From Rhodohalobacter sp. 614A (lineage in GTDB: Bacteria; Bacteroidota; Rhodothermia; Balneolales; Balneolaceae), in assembly GCF_021462415.1 (NCBI RefSeq), contig NZ_JAKEDS010000001.1, forward strand, positions 530,273 through 594,272: a stretch of 64,000 nucleotides of DNA, given 5' to 3'. This document shows, in pieces, positions 17,872 through 26,284 of the stretch. How positions within the stretch are numbered: position 1 is the stretch's first letter; each line of letters opens with the position of its first letter. Made by a program: the position numbers and the translations under genes. A model generated the notes under the pieces. That model saw only the letters and a program-made list of their open reading frames with translations, ran no database searches and had not been told where the DNA came from.

Positions 17872-18390
17872 ATGAAAGAACATACCGGAATGCGACCGCA
17901 CGATATTGTTGTACTCAGTGCTGTGCTGCTTCAAAAAAGTGATAATTGGTATATGAAGGATCTGGCTCACAGTTTGCGACTAAGCCAGTCTGAAATCAGT
18001 GAGTCTTTACATCGCTCAATGCAAGTGAACCTTATTGGCCCCGAGAAAAAACACGTACAGCGTATGAATCTTAGGGATTTTATTCAATTTGGTTTGCAAT
18101 ATGTATTCCCTGCACTTCCCGGCACTATTGATCGTGGCATTCCCGCTGCCATTTCCGTACCTCCTTTTAAGGAACAAATAAGTTCCTCAATGGATATTGT
18201 CTGGGCATATCCGGGAGGAGAAACTAGTGGAATAACAATCCCCCCGCTATATCCAAAACTCCCACAAGCCTGCCTTGAATGGCAGGAACTGTATCAATTT
18301 GTGAGTATTCTTGATGTAATTCGAATGAATCAAAATAGACGGGAAATGGATATAGCCACACAATTATTGAAATCTCAACTTGATGTATGA
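17872..18390 (+). CDS. Winged-helix regulator/putative antitoxin of nucleotidyltransferase pair
   Basis: The N-terminal 60 residues form an HTH (PHDIVVLSAVLLQ, then MKDLAHSLRLSQSEISESLHRS). The C-terminal part has VWAYPGGETSGITIPPLYPKLP, a pattern I associate with HTH proteins found beside nucleotidyltransferases. The frame is open upstream to 17809, but that would translate the 24-bp palindrome, so ATG 17872 (172 aa) is preferred. The stop overlaps the next ATG by 4 bp. By context it is the regulatory or antitoxin partner and probably represses its own promoter; this is an inference. Confidence 0.72.
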   Translation: MKEHTGMRPHDIVVLSAVLLQKSDNWYMKDLAHSLRLSQSEISESLHRSMQVNLIGPEKKHVQRMNLRDFIQFGLQYVFPALPGTIDRGIPAAISVPPFKEQISSSMDIVWAYPGGETSGITIPPLYPKLPQACLEWQELYQFVSILDVIRMNQNRREMDIATQLLKSQLDV

Positions 18391-19064
18391 ATCCTGTAAC
18401 GAAGAAACACTTAATCAAAGCTGCTAAGAAGTTAGAAGATTTTTTAGAAGATGCAGCATTTGTGGGCGGAGCAATTCTCCATACATACTTACCGAAGAAC
18501 TTTGAAGGTCAGACTCGAATTACTTACGATCTTGATATTGTAATTCGTCTAACCCATTATGGAAGGTTGGAAGATCTAAATGAAAGGCTTGCAACCATAG
18601 GATTCTATCCCGACAAAGAGAGTTCTATAATTTGCAGGTATACTGATGGCGAACTTTTGTTGGACGTGATGCCAACCAAATCAAAAATTCTGGGATTTAC
18701 GAATCAGTGGTATGAAGAGGGGCTGGACAACAAAGAGTGGATCAGTCTGAATGAAGAAACAAGTATCCCTCGTTTTACACTGCCCTACTACCTTGCAGCA
18801 AAATGGGAAGCGGTTAAAAACCGTGGAAAAAATGACTGGCGAATGAGTAAAGATATGGAAGACATCATCACGTTAGTCAACTATGGCGCCATTGAAAATC
18901 TAGTCAACCCAAAGAGCAAAGTTTTAGAATACCTGAAAGATTCATTTCGAGAACTAATTGATCACAGAAATGGTAGAGAAATCATCTTGAGCCATTTGAG
19001 CGGAGTGGACAGAACCAATGTGGGTGGAATCCTTCGTGATTTATACAGCTTTTCTAAAAAGTAA
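18387..19064 (+). CDS. Nucleotidyltransferase, putative AbiEii-like toxin/effector
   Basis: The 225-aa protein has a minimal nucleotidyltransferase core: FVGGAILHTYL near residue 25 (GG motif) and TYDLDIVIRL near 47-52 (D-x-D), followed by a third acidic strand ELLLDVMPTKS. AbiEii-type and MenT-type toxins use this fold to modify tRNA or other targets. Translational coupling (ATGA) to a winged-helix gene fits a two-gene toxin-antitoxin or abortive-infection unit inside a defence island. Family membership is by motif only, and the substrate is unknown. Confidence 0.75.
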   Translation: MNPVTKKHLIKAAKKLEDFLEDAAFVGGAILHTYLPKNFEGQTRITYDLDIVIRLTHYGRLEDLNERLATIGFYPDKESSIICRYTDGELLLDVMPTKSKILGFTNQWYEEGLDNKEWISLNEETSIPRFTLPYYLAAKWEAVKNRGKNDWRMSKDMEDIITLVNYGAIENLVNPKSKVLEYLKDSFRELIDHRNGREIILSHLSGVDRTNVGGILRDLYSFSKK

Positions 19065-19065
19065 A

Positions 19066-19097
19066 CTTTTTTGAGTACTGATTTAACCTCAAAAAAG
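19066..19097 (+). terminator. Inverted repeat after nucleotidyltransferase gene
   Basis: Arms CTTTTTTGAG (19066-19075) and CTCAAAAAAG (19088-19097) form a perfect 10-bp stem just after the stop. It is AT-rich and lacks a T-run, so it is a weak terminator candidate. Confidence 0.35.
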
Positions 19098-19142
19098 CCT
19101 TGAACTTTCCCTTAATTATTGAAAAATTAGTCGAAAAAAATA

Positions 19143-19538
19143 ATGCAGTTATTTTTATACTTGGCTATAAATGGCGGGATTGGATATTTAATCGCAACTA
19201 AAATTGGTAGAAATAGACAAATAGGATTTAATAATTCCCTTTTTTTCTCACTCACATTAACATTTGTTGTTGGACTTATTATCACGTTGTTGAGTAATAA
19301 ATCCTCTTCCGATATACCTAAAAAATCACTTTCAAGAAAAATTCTGGGAGCTTTATTCATTGTATTTGGTTTAACCCTATTAATATTATTTGTACTTGAA
19401 AGCTTTGATCCATCTCGGTTCTCTCCGAATTTGAGTCCTCAAGCAGCAATTATTTACATAGGTATAGCTGGGTACGGATATTATTTGCTAAGAAGATCTA
19501 AAGGCATAAGGTTTGACAATATGGACCAGATGGTATGA
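19143..19538 (+). CDS. Small integral membrane protein, 131 aa
   Basis: I do not recognise a family. The protein has about four hydrophobic segments: residues 2-19, 31-50, 67-89 (ILGALFIVFGLTLLILFVLES) and 99-115. Loops are short and basic (KIGRNRQ, KKSLSRK). It lies 78 bp after the nucleotidyltransferase, on the same strand, and converges on mcrC with a 39-bp gap. Being in a defence island it may be a membrane effector or an island passenger; the sequence does not say which. Confidence 0.65.
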   Translation: MQLFLYLAINGGIGYLIATKIGRNRQIGFNNSLFFSLTLTFVVGLIITLLSNKSSSDIPKKSLSRKILGALFIVFGLTLLILFVLESFDPSRFSPNLSPQAAIIYIGIAGYGYYLLRRSKGIRFDNMDQMV

Positions 19539-19577
19539 GTATGAAAGTTCAATAATTTTAAATAAATAATGAGCATA

Positions 19578-20999
19578 TCAGTGAGAAACATGAAACATTA
19601 ATTTCAATTCTTCAATTAAATGAAGACGTGTATTTAGAAATAGTTCTTTATAACTTGCTCTATTTATCTTTCTCAAAAAAATATCACGATTTATCACAGA
19701 CAACTGATACGCCATCACCTTCACATCCACCTGGTCAGCAAACTCATCTCGAATGATAAATCCTGACGCTTCTTGTTGCCAGCCGTCAATTGTATCAGGA
19801 TATAAAAGCAGAATTTCATCTATTTTGTATCGAACGGCATAGGCCAGAACCTGATAGAGATCCGATTGTGAAATCCCTTTCTTTGGATCTTTGGGATCTT
19901 GATAAACCATCTTGTACTTGGTATCGGCTATAATTTTCTTCTCCCCGGTATCCAATATCAAATCCGGTCGAAGGAAAAACGTTTTATCTTCATCCAGGTA
20001 AACGGAAGAAGACTGTGGTACTGCCTTTACGCCATCCATTTCTTTTTCAATAAATCCATAGATAAAATCCTCAAACAGGTATTCCATCGGAATCAGGAAA
20101 GCGAAGAGCTTAAGATCGTTTTTGTAGTCAAAAGAGACTGCGTGATTCAGGAATAGCTGGCAGTAATCCCGAACGGTTTCAAATTCGGCAAAGGCGGGAT
20201 TGAACTGGATGGCTGCACACTCATCAGCAGTTGCCGGTTCATCAGAGACATCATCCAAGGTGAAGAGGATCTCTCTAAGATACTTCTTGCTGTCATCATT
20301 CGTCGTATGGTTGATCAGAATCGATGTGACGTACTTGATGATCTGATTGAAACGATTGTCCAGCACAAATGGATCATAAATGCAATTCACTTTGTGCCAA
20401 CGTGCCTTGGACAAATTTTCAGTCACATACCGTGTAATATCAAGCCGACCACGAACATACTGCACCTCGCGCCAGACCTCTTCATATTGCTGATAAATGG
20501 AATGCCCCAACAGCTCACGGGTGTATTTGGCGAATAGATAGATAAGAACCTCGAAGAAATCACTCTTTTCTGTATCCAGTGATGTTTGATAGTTCGGAAA
20601 TTTAATCTTCCGGCAATAGCTCAGCCACCATAATATATGCTGCTGGATGGCCAAAAGATCGGATTGGTCGTATTCGCGGTCCTCATTAAAAAAGATCTTG
20701 GGCAGAAGGTTGATCTTTTGCTCTTCGTAGTGGATTACACCTACATACTTGTTAGACTTAATCTCCACGGTTTTGTGCAGAAATTGAAGGAACTGTTGAG
20801 ACTCGATCTTGCTACCGTCTTCGTCATCTTGGGCGAAGTATTGGTTCTTTTCCCGCTGTCTCCAGATATCATCCAGAAAGACCTCCAGACCCTCGAAGTC
20901 TTCGGTTACCTCTTCCTTGTTCTGATATTCAAATAGATTGATCAACTCTGCCGTTGATTTGTAGTGGCCAGCTATTCTCCTGAATCTGGAGACCCGCAT
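19578..20999 (-). CDS. mcrC: McrBC restriction system, McrC-like nuclease subunit
   Basis: McrC is the nuclease partner of the McrB GTPase in a modification-dependent restriction system. The 473-aa protein has an N-terminal bridging region (FLQFLHKTVEIKSNKYVGVIHY) and a C-terminal PD-(D/E)xK nuclease: RPDLILD near residue 342, then KKIIADTKYK. Downstream is the conserved QSDLYQVLAYA. The ATG at 20999 overlaps mcrB by 71 bp; a TTG at 20945 would shorten the overlap to 17 bp and remove 18 residues of uncertain homology. Coupling to mcrB is clear either way. Confidence 0.9.
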   Translation of the reverse strand: MRVSRFRRIAGHYKSTAELINLFEYQNKEEVTEDFEGLEVFLDDIWRQREKNQYFAQDDEDGSKIESQQFLQFLHKTVEIKSNKYVGVIHYEEQKINLLPKIFFNEDREYDQSDLLAIQQHILWWLSYCRKIKFPNYQTSLDTEKSDFFEVLIYLFAKYTRELLGHSIYQQYEEVWREVQYVRGRLDITRYVTENLSKARWHKVNCIYDPFVLDNRFNQIIKYVTSILINHTTNDDSKKYLREILFTLDDVSDEPATADECAAIQFNPAFAEFETVRDYCQLFLNHAVSFDYKNDLKLFAFLIPMEYLFEDFIYGFIEKEMDGVKAVPQSSSVYLDEDKTFFLRPDLILDTGEKKIIADTKYKMVYQDPKDPKKGISQSDLYQVLAYAVRYKIDEILLLYPDTIDGWQQEASGFIIRDEFADQVDVKVMAYQLSVINRDIFLRKINRASYKELFLNTRLHLIEELKLMFHVSH

Positions 21000-23355
21000 T
21001 CTTCAGGATTTCCGTTACCTCTTTTTCATCATTCATAAAGTATTCCAGCAGCAATGGAATCACTTTCCTGTTCATTCGCTCGACTAAGGTAAGATCACTA
21101 TTCATGAAGTAACTGTGGCCGATCTGGAAATCGTGGCCCTTTAGTTTGATGATTCGTTCGTTGATCTTTCGAAGAATATCCTCATCGTGAATCTCTTTAC
21201 CAGGAATATGATACAGTGGATACATCGCTTCAAACTCAAACCGGCGCCGTAGAGCGATGTCCAGTAAAGCAATAGATTTATCAGCCGTGTTCATTGTGCT
21301 GATAATGTAAAGATTAGATGGCACGGTAAAATCTTCCCCGGAAGGCAGCTTTGTAGATAATGCGAATTCACCTTCAGACCGTTTATCCGGTTCGATGAGT
21401 GTAATGAGTTCACCAAAAACCCTCGAAATATTGGCGCGGTTAATTTCATCAATGATGATCACATAATTCTTGCGTTCGACAACCTCCGTTTCTCCCGGTG
21501 ATTTGCCGAGTTCCAGCAGTTTGTCCAGAAGTGGTTTGTAATAGGAGGAAAGTCCCTGTATTTCCAAAACGGATTCAGCTTCATACATTTTTCGCAACGT
21601 ATTGATGCTCAGTGTATGATCTGTTCCACCACTTGTTTTTCGAAACTCGATGGATCGATTGGTAACTGCTGTTATGAAGTAGGAAACTCGTTTCATCTCC
21701 ACTTCCAGATCTTCAACTTCCCCCTGCACGAGTGGATCTACATATTCGTTAAATACTGCCTCAAAAGATTTCTTTTTTGTGGTTGGCTTTTTGGAATTTT
21801 TCAGATTCTTTAGTGCTCGATCTGCAAGATCTTTAAAAATTCCATCATGTCTATCAAATGTGAGTTCTTTATTATTCTCAATATCTGGCCGTAAGCCCTG
21901 GATGAAGTCTTCGTAGCTATAGTTCTGGTGGAATGTGATGAATTCAATCGTATCTCTAAGATTCCTATTGAATATTTCTCGAGCCTCAGAATACTCTTCA
22001 ATTTTCCGATTTTCGACAATTTCTGCCGCACGTTTTACTGTCAGATACGTTTTGCCGGTTCCTGGTGGGCCATAGAAAATGGTATTCAATGGGTAATTGA
22101 TTGTAGTCTCGAACACCTTTTTATCTTCCATAACTTCAGCAGTAAATAATTTATCCAGGATTGAAGTATCAAGTGCAACTTTTGCAATCCAGGGATTATG
22201 CTTATCTGGATAAATGGATCGAAACTGTGACTTTTCCTGTCCCTTAACTCCTTTTCGTGCAAGCGCCAAAATTCCATCATAAAAATCTTTAACATTCACG
22301 TTATCTGCTTCCAGGTACACCCACGTCATTTCTCCCTCCTCAACCGGTACTGCTTTATCACTGATTTCTAAATCAAGATATAGCTCTTTTAGCTGATCCA
22401 GGTAATCATTATCAACGTAAAACCCTTGAATAACTTTACCACTTTTGCGCTGAAGATGAGTCACATATCGGCTGCCAATTGTAAATTGAACATAGTTATC
22501 AATTGCTGATGCATAGATTATTGGTTCATCATCATTGAGATCAAGTTCATGTAATACATAGTGCACTGTTTTGAAGAATTTTCGAACGGCCTTTTCATCA
22601 TCAATTTTTTGGATAACCCGAACCAGCTCCCTCCACTTGTTTTTATCCAGATTCTCTTCAGCTTTTTTACTTTTTTCAGCTTCTTTCTTTTCATACTCAG
22701 TCGTCCAAAGCCAAGATTCGTGAGATATTTCATAGAATGGGAGATCGACTTTTTCACTTACCTGGTTTAGAATCCTTTCATAATCGCTGTAAGATTTAAA
22801 ATCTACATCAATGGAGAGATGTTTAATTAAATATGGTTTCGCTGGTCCGTTTATGGGCAAATATTTTTCTGGATCAATATAGAATAAACCTGCCGTTAAA
22901 CTTGCTTTGCCTGTTCCGTGTATAGATAGTACATCTGCAAATTTTGCATTTGTGATCGTATGATTAATTGCTTCATAAAAAAAGCTCCATAAACGAGCAA
23001 TCTCATCATTTTTTCTATCATATTTATAGGGAAAAAACCAAACATTTTGTGCATGAATGGATGGAAGGCCTCGATGATCTTGTGGTTTACTTAAATTTAG
23101 TTTTTCGGCAATATTTTGCAGAATGACCAAGCGTTTATCGTCTCCATATTTATTGATATATGCAAAGAACGTAAACGGATCGATCTCCTCAAGATCAATG
23201 GTTTCACCTGATTCGTTTTTGTCATTAAAGATCGTACAGCCTGCCTCTTTCAAAAGCTCAATCAGCTCCTTCTGTTCACCTTCCATTTTGGAGAGGTATT
23301 GCGCCAGCTCTTTATGTGTTTGTACCCAGGTGAATTTTTTATCCATAGAATTCAA
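20929..23355 (-). CDS. mcrB: McrBC restriction system, McrB-like GTPase subunit
   Basis: McrB is an AAA+ GTP-driven ring that binds modified DNA through its N-terminal domain and drives McrC. The C-terminal half of this 808-aa protein carries Walker A FYGPPGTGKTYL near residue 427, Walker B IIIDEINRANISRVFGEL near 634, and the McrB-type STMNTADKSIALLDIALRRRF. The first 400 residues are a substrate-recognition region I cannot assign to a known reader domain, so the modification it targets is unknown. It has its own 167-bp upstream gap and forms an operon with mcrC. Confidence 0.92.
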   Translation of the reverse strand: MNSMDKKFTWVQTHKELAQYLSKMEGEQKELIELLKEAGCTIFNDKNESGETIDLEEIDPFTFFAYINKYGDDKRLVILQNIAEKLNLSKPQDHRGLPSIHAQNVWFFPYKYDRKNDEIARLWSFFYEAINHTITNAKFADVLSIHGTGKASLTAGLFYIDPEKYLPINGPAKPYLIKHLSIDVDFKSYSDYERILNQVSEKVDLPFYEISHESWLWTTEYEKKEAEKSKKAEENLDKNKWRELVRVIQKIDDEKAVRKFFKTVHYVLHELDLNDDEPIIYASAIDNYVQFTIGSRYVTHLQRKSGKVIQGFYVDNDYLDQLKELYLDLEISDKAVPVEEGEMTWVYLEADNVNVKDFYDGILALARKGVKGQEKSQFRSIYPDKHNPWIAKVALDTSILDKLFTAEVMEDKKVFETTINYPLNTIFYGPPGTGKTYLTVKRAAEIVENRKIEEYSEAREIFNRNLRDTIEFITFHQNYSYEDFIQGLRPDIENNKELTFDRHDGIFKDLADRALKNLKNSKKPTTKKKSFEAVFNEYVDPLVQGEVEDLEVEMKRVSYFITAVTNRSIEFRKTSGGTDHTLSINTLRKMYEAESVLEIQGLSSYYKPLLDKLLELGKSPGETEVVERKNYVIIIDEINRANISRVFGELITLIEPDKRSEGEFALSTKLPSGEDFTVPSNLYIISTMNTADKSIALLDIALRRRFEFEAMYPLYHIPGKEIHDEDILRKINERIIKLKGHDFQIGHSYFMNSDLTLVERMNRKVIPLLLEYFMNDEKEVTEILKNAGLQIQENSWPLQINGRVDQSI

Positions 23356-23522
23356 GACTTAATGAAGTTTGAATTGCAACAATTAAATTTCGAATAAACA
23401 AAGGCATTATAAATACCAGATCATCCTTGGAATTAATCATATTACTAATCTAGTCTTTGAAGGGGCATTGGCTGGTTTCTCAAACTGATTGCCATCAGTG
23501 TATTTACTACCATTCTATGATC

Positions 23523-24104
23523 TTATTTGAATTCAGACTCTAAAATTAGATACGTTCTCTTCAAGATCATAAATAATGTCAATAGTAAATTAAGATACAA
23601 ATAGTATACGAGGAAATTGGGTATTAGAGAGGCTTTAATGCTAATCCCAGGTATATAAATTTCACTTAATATGTACCCAATAAACACAACTACTAAGCTC
23701 AGTACTGCAATAATAATTGAGTAAGATATATTACTGTATAACTCTTTAATCAAGTAATTTTTTTTGAGCTGTAATTCTAGATCCTTATCTGTAATCGATG
23801 GATTTTTCTGTTTTAAAGATTCCCTTGTTTCTTTTTTTAACTGAGCACTTATCAATACCAAAAGATTTAATAAAAGGCCCACAAAAATTGATAATGAAAT
23901 AGAAATAGCATTTATGATTTTATCATGCTTTAAATCAATAAACAGAAATAAAAAAGTGACTACTACCCCTGGAAATATAAAGAACCAAAAAACATCCCAA
24001 GGATCTAGCTTTTTCTCATCATCATCTACTTTGGCACTTTTAGCATCATATAGTGTACTAATATGAGCTTTAAGAATACCTTTAATATTTACTTTGCTTG
24101 ACAT
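23523..24104 (-). CDS. Four-helix membrane protein, second gene of unrecognised cassette
   Basis: The 193-aa protein has four strong transmembrane segments at about residues 33-57, 64-90, 125-150 and 160-187, with a charged cytoplasmic-looking loop between the second and third (KKETRESLKQKNPSITDKDLELQ). No known family is recognised. It begins 8 bp after the stop of the 320-aa gene and shares its operon with hsdM and hsdS. Membrane proteins paired with a soluble partner in defence islands are often effectors that damage the membrane; that role is inferred here. KwaA of the Kiwa system has a similar layout and must be excluded. Confidence 0.75.
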   Translation of the reverse strand: MSSKVNIKGILKAHISTLYDAKSAKVDDDEKKLDPWDVFWFFIFPGVVVTFLFLFIDLKHDKIINAISISLSIFVGLLLNLLVLISAQLKKETRESLKQKNPSITDKDLELQLKKNYLIKELYSNISYSIIIAVLSLVVVFIGYILSEIYIPGISIKASLIPNFLVYYLYLNLLLTLFMILKRTYLILESEFK

Positions 24105-24112
24105 AGCTATAT

Positions 24113-25075
24113 TTAATGAACGAGAGTTTCACCAATTTCTAATAACTCTTGTCTTGCCGCATCTCTTACACTTTCGAAAACGGCATAATTAGTTTTATCG
24201 TCTCTTTGAACCTGATCATCTATCTCTACACTCCCCCGAATTCTTTCGAGCTTTCCTAGGTTTAAGGTTTTCTCATGTCCATTTCTTTCTATTTTAATTT
24301 TCAAATCATCGTAATCAAAGACATCTCCAGAAGTACTTATTTCTATATATCTGCTATTTTTATCACTTATTGCTTTCATCAAATTCCTTCTGAAAATATT
24401 CAATGAATTTTCATCATACTCTTCAATTTTAATACTAAGTTGTGCCCTGACATATTCTGGCTCAAGCCCCCCTATGTTATTAAATGCATCTCTATCAGCG
24501 TTATATTTAATAAATGTAAATTCAGAGGCCACACTTTCATTTATTAATTCTTCAATTGCCTCTTTTGGTAGGTAGGTATTAAACTCTACATATAAATTTT
24601 CGTATTCGTTTCTTAGAAATTCTCGAAAAGCTAAAGCTAATTGGGTTTTCATTGAAAACCTTCCATCAATTTGTAAACCTATCAACCCTGTATAAAAACC
24701 AGACCTAACATAAAATGAACCTAATAGAGGATAAGTACTCGCTTGATTTGGAGTTTGGACATGAACCCTTTTACCTGTCTCTACATCATCTATATTAGAT
24801 GAATACCCGAAGTCCCCGGATCTGAAAACCCCAAAATAAAACTGTTTATTCCCATCCTCTATTTTTTCAACTTCACTTTCCGAATCTTTTTGATCACGGT
24901 ATTTAAACAATTTATTGTAATTGCTTAAATTCTGTGGATTATCCTCTAGCCATTCTTCAAATTCAACTATGATATCTATCAAATGGACTCCCTCAATATC
25001 ATTTAAAGGGTAATAACTATCTTTATCCCTTTGTTGACGAATCTTTATTGTATAGATATCTAATTTTGTTGTCAT
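24113..25075 (-). CDS. Unrecognised soluble protein, 320 aa, first gene of cassette
   Basis: No domain is recognised with confidence. The protein is soluble and acidic, with a beta-rich N-terminus (LDIYTIKIRQQRDKD) and an internal region SGFYTGLIGLQIDGRFSMKTQLALAF that may be a conserved core. No catalytic motif such as P-loop, HD, PD-(D/E)xK or TIR is visible. It starts 4 bp after hsdS and is followed after 8 bp by the four-helix protein, so it is made with the methyltransferase. It may be a sensor or regulator; size and partner also resemble KwaB of Kiwa, though the gene order is reversed. Confidence 0.75.
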   Translation of the reverse strand: MTTKLDIYTIKIRQQRDKDSYYPLNDIEGVHLIDIIVEFEEWLEDNPQNLSNYNKLFKYRDQKDSESEVEKIEDGNKQFYFGVFRSGDFGYSSNIDDVETGKRVHVQTPNQASTYPLLGSFYVRSGFYTGLIGLQIDGRFSMKTQLALAFREFLRNEYENLYVEFNTYLPKEAIEELINESVASEFTFIKYNADRDAFNNIGGLEPEYVRAQLSIKIEEYDENSLNIFRRNLMKAISDKNSRYIEISTSGDVFDYDDLKIKIERNGHEKTLNLGKLERIRGSVEIDDQVQRDDKTNYAVFESVRDAARQELLEIGETLVH

Positions 25076-25079
25076 AATC

Positions 25080-26282
25080 TTATAGTTGTTTTGTGTCGAT
25101 TTTCCCTGAAATCAACTTTGGCAAAAGCAAATCTCTGGTTTCTTTAAGCCTTTGTAGATTTTTGTGTAATAGTAGAATTTGTCTATTTATTGGACTAATA
25201 GCACTGTCAAAGTGACGATATACATCTTGAGGCGGTAACGCTATGTGAACCTCATCCAATGCAGATTTTCTTATATGTTGCATTGTTGTCCCAGCAGTTT
25301 TTGTTAGAAACTCTTTTAAACTAACATCCAACGCATAATACAAATAGTCTTTTGTTAAATAGCTGACTTTTGGAGACACATTAAAAATGTGTTGATTTAA
25401 AAGTGCTTTCCCTCTATACCATAAAAAGATTCCTAATGATGCAGACCACGCAAACAATAAGTCTCCATCATTGATGTAGTACTTTTTATCAATATCCCTA
25501 CCGTGATAATATGATGTATTATCTGAAAACCCACTTTTTAATTCTCGGATCTTGACTATAGGTAGTCCTTCATCTTGCCAATGTTTAGGCTTAAAAGCTT
25601 TGCCATTTTGAAATTCAGCAATCTCACTGAAACTCTTAATATCCCATTCCTTTGGCACATCACCCAATTCTACCCCCGAATCCACCAACTCATCCTTCTC
25701 ATGACCGGGATAGCGATAATGCACAAACCACTCACGATAGATGAGCTGCGCCATCTCCTCCAGGATGGCAATACGCCGGGTGTTGTTTTCAATCAGATCA
25801 TCAAAGGCAGAAAGGATGGAGGCGATTTTTTGCTGGGTTTCATATGATGGCAGGTCGGATAATTCTAGTCCCCGAATATCACTCATATTTAAATGTGGAA
25901 CGGTTGATCCAGTAGAAACAGCGTGAAACCGTTCTTGAATCTCATCACCCAATAAGAGATAAACTAAATACTGAGGGTAAATTTTGTCTTCATCAGGTCG
26001 TATTAAAACAGTGCGCTGACCAAGACACGGCTTCAATCCGTCAGTTACTATAGCAACATTACCAACCGGTGCTTCTCTCGCTAATATCAGATCATTCTTT
26101 TGAGGTACAGCCCTCCTTGTCCATTTCTCATAACTTTCTTGTGAAATTCTTCTAACATCATCTAAAATCAATCTTCCTCTGCCAATATTTGGAGTTCTGA
26201 TATAAGGATACCCCTCATCCTCAGTTGGTGCAGTTTTGTGTTCCGAATCAACAATCAGTTCGGTAATTTCTTCAAGTTTCAT
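25080..26282 (-). CDS. hsdS: Type I restriction system, specificity subunit
   Basis: HsdS gives the methyltransferase and restriction complex its DNA target. The 400-aa protein has two target-recognition domains (about 1-150 and 205-355), each followed by a coiled spacer: LPSYETQQKIASILSAFDDLIENNTRRIAILEEMAQ and ALPPQDVYRHFDSAISPINRQILLLHKNLQRLKE. The pattern GSTVPHLNMSDI in the first domain and GTTMQHIRKSAL in the second are the usual paired motifs. The target sequence cannot be read directly. It starts 2 bp after hsdM and is followed after 4 bp by the unrecognised cassette. Confidence 0.94.
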   Translation of the reverse strand: MKLEEITELIVDSEHKTAPTEDEGYPYIRTPNIGRGRLILDDVRRISQESYEKWTRRAVPQKNDLILAREAPVGNVAIVTDGLKPCLGQRTVLIRPDEDKIYPQYLVYLLLGDEIQERFHAVSTGSTVPHLNMSDIRGLELSDLPSYETQQKIASILSAFDDLIENNTRRIAILEEMAQLIYREWFVHYRYPGHEKDELVDSGVELGDVPKEWDIKSFSEIAEFQNGKAFKPKHWQDEGLPIVKIRELKSGFSDNTSYYHGRDIDKKYYINDGDLLFAWSASLGIFLWYRGKALLNQHIFNVSPKVSYLTKDYLYYALDVSLKEFLTKTAGTTMQHIRKSALDEVHIALPPQDVYRHFDSAISPINRQILLLHKNLQRLKETRDLLLPKLISGKIDTKQL

Positions 26283-26284
26283 AT

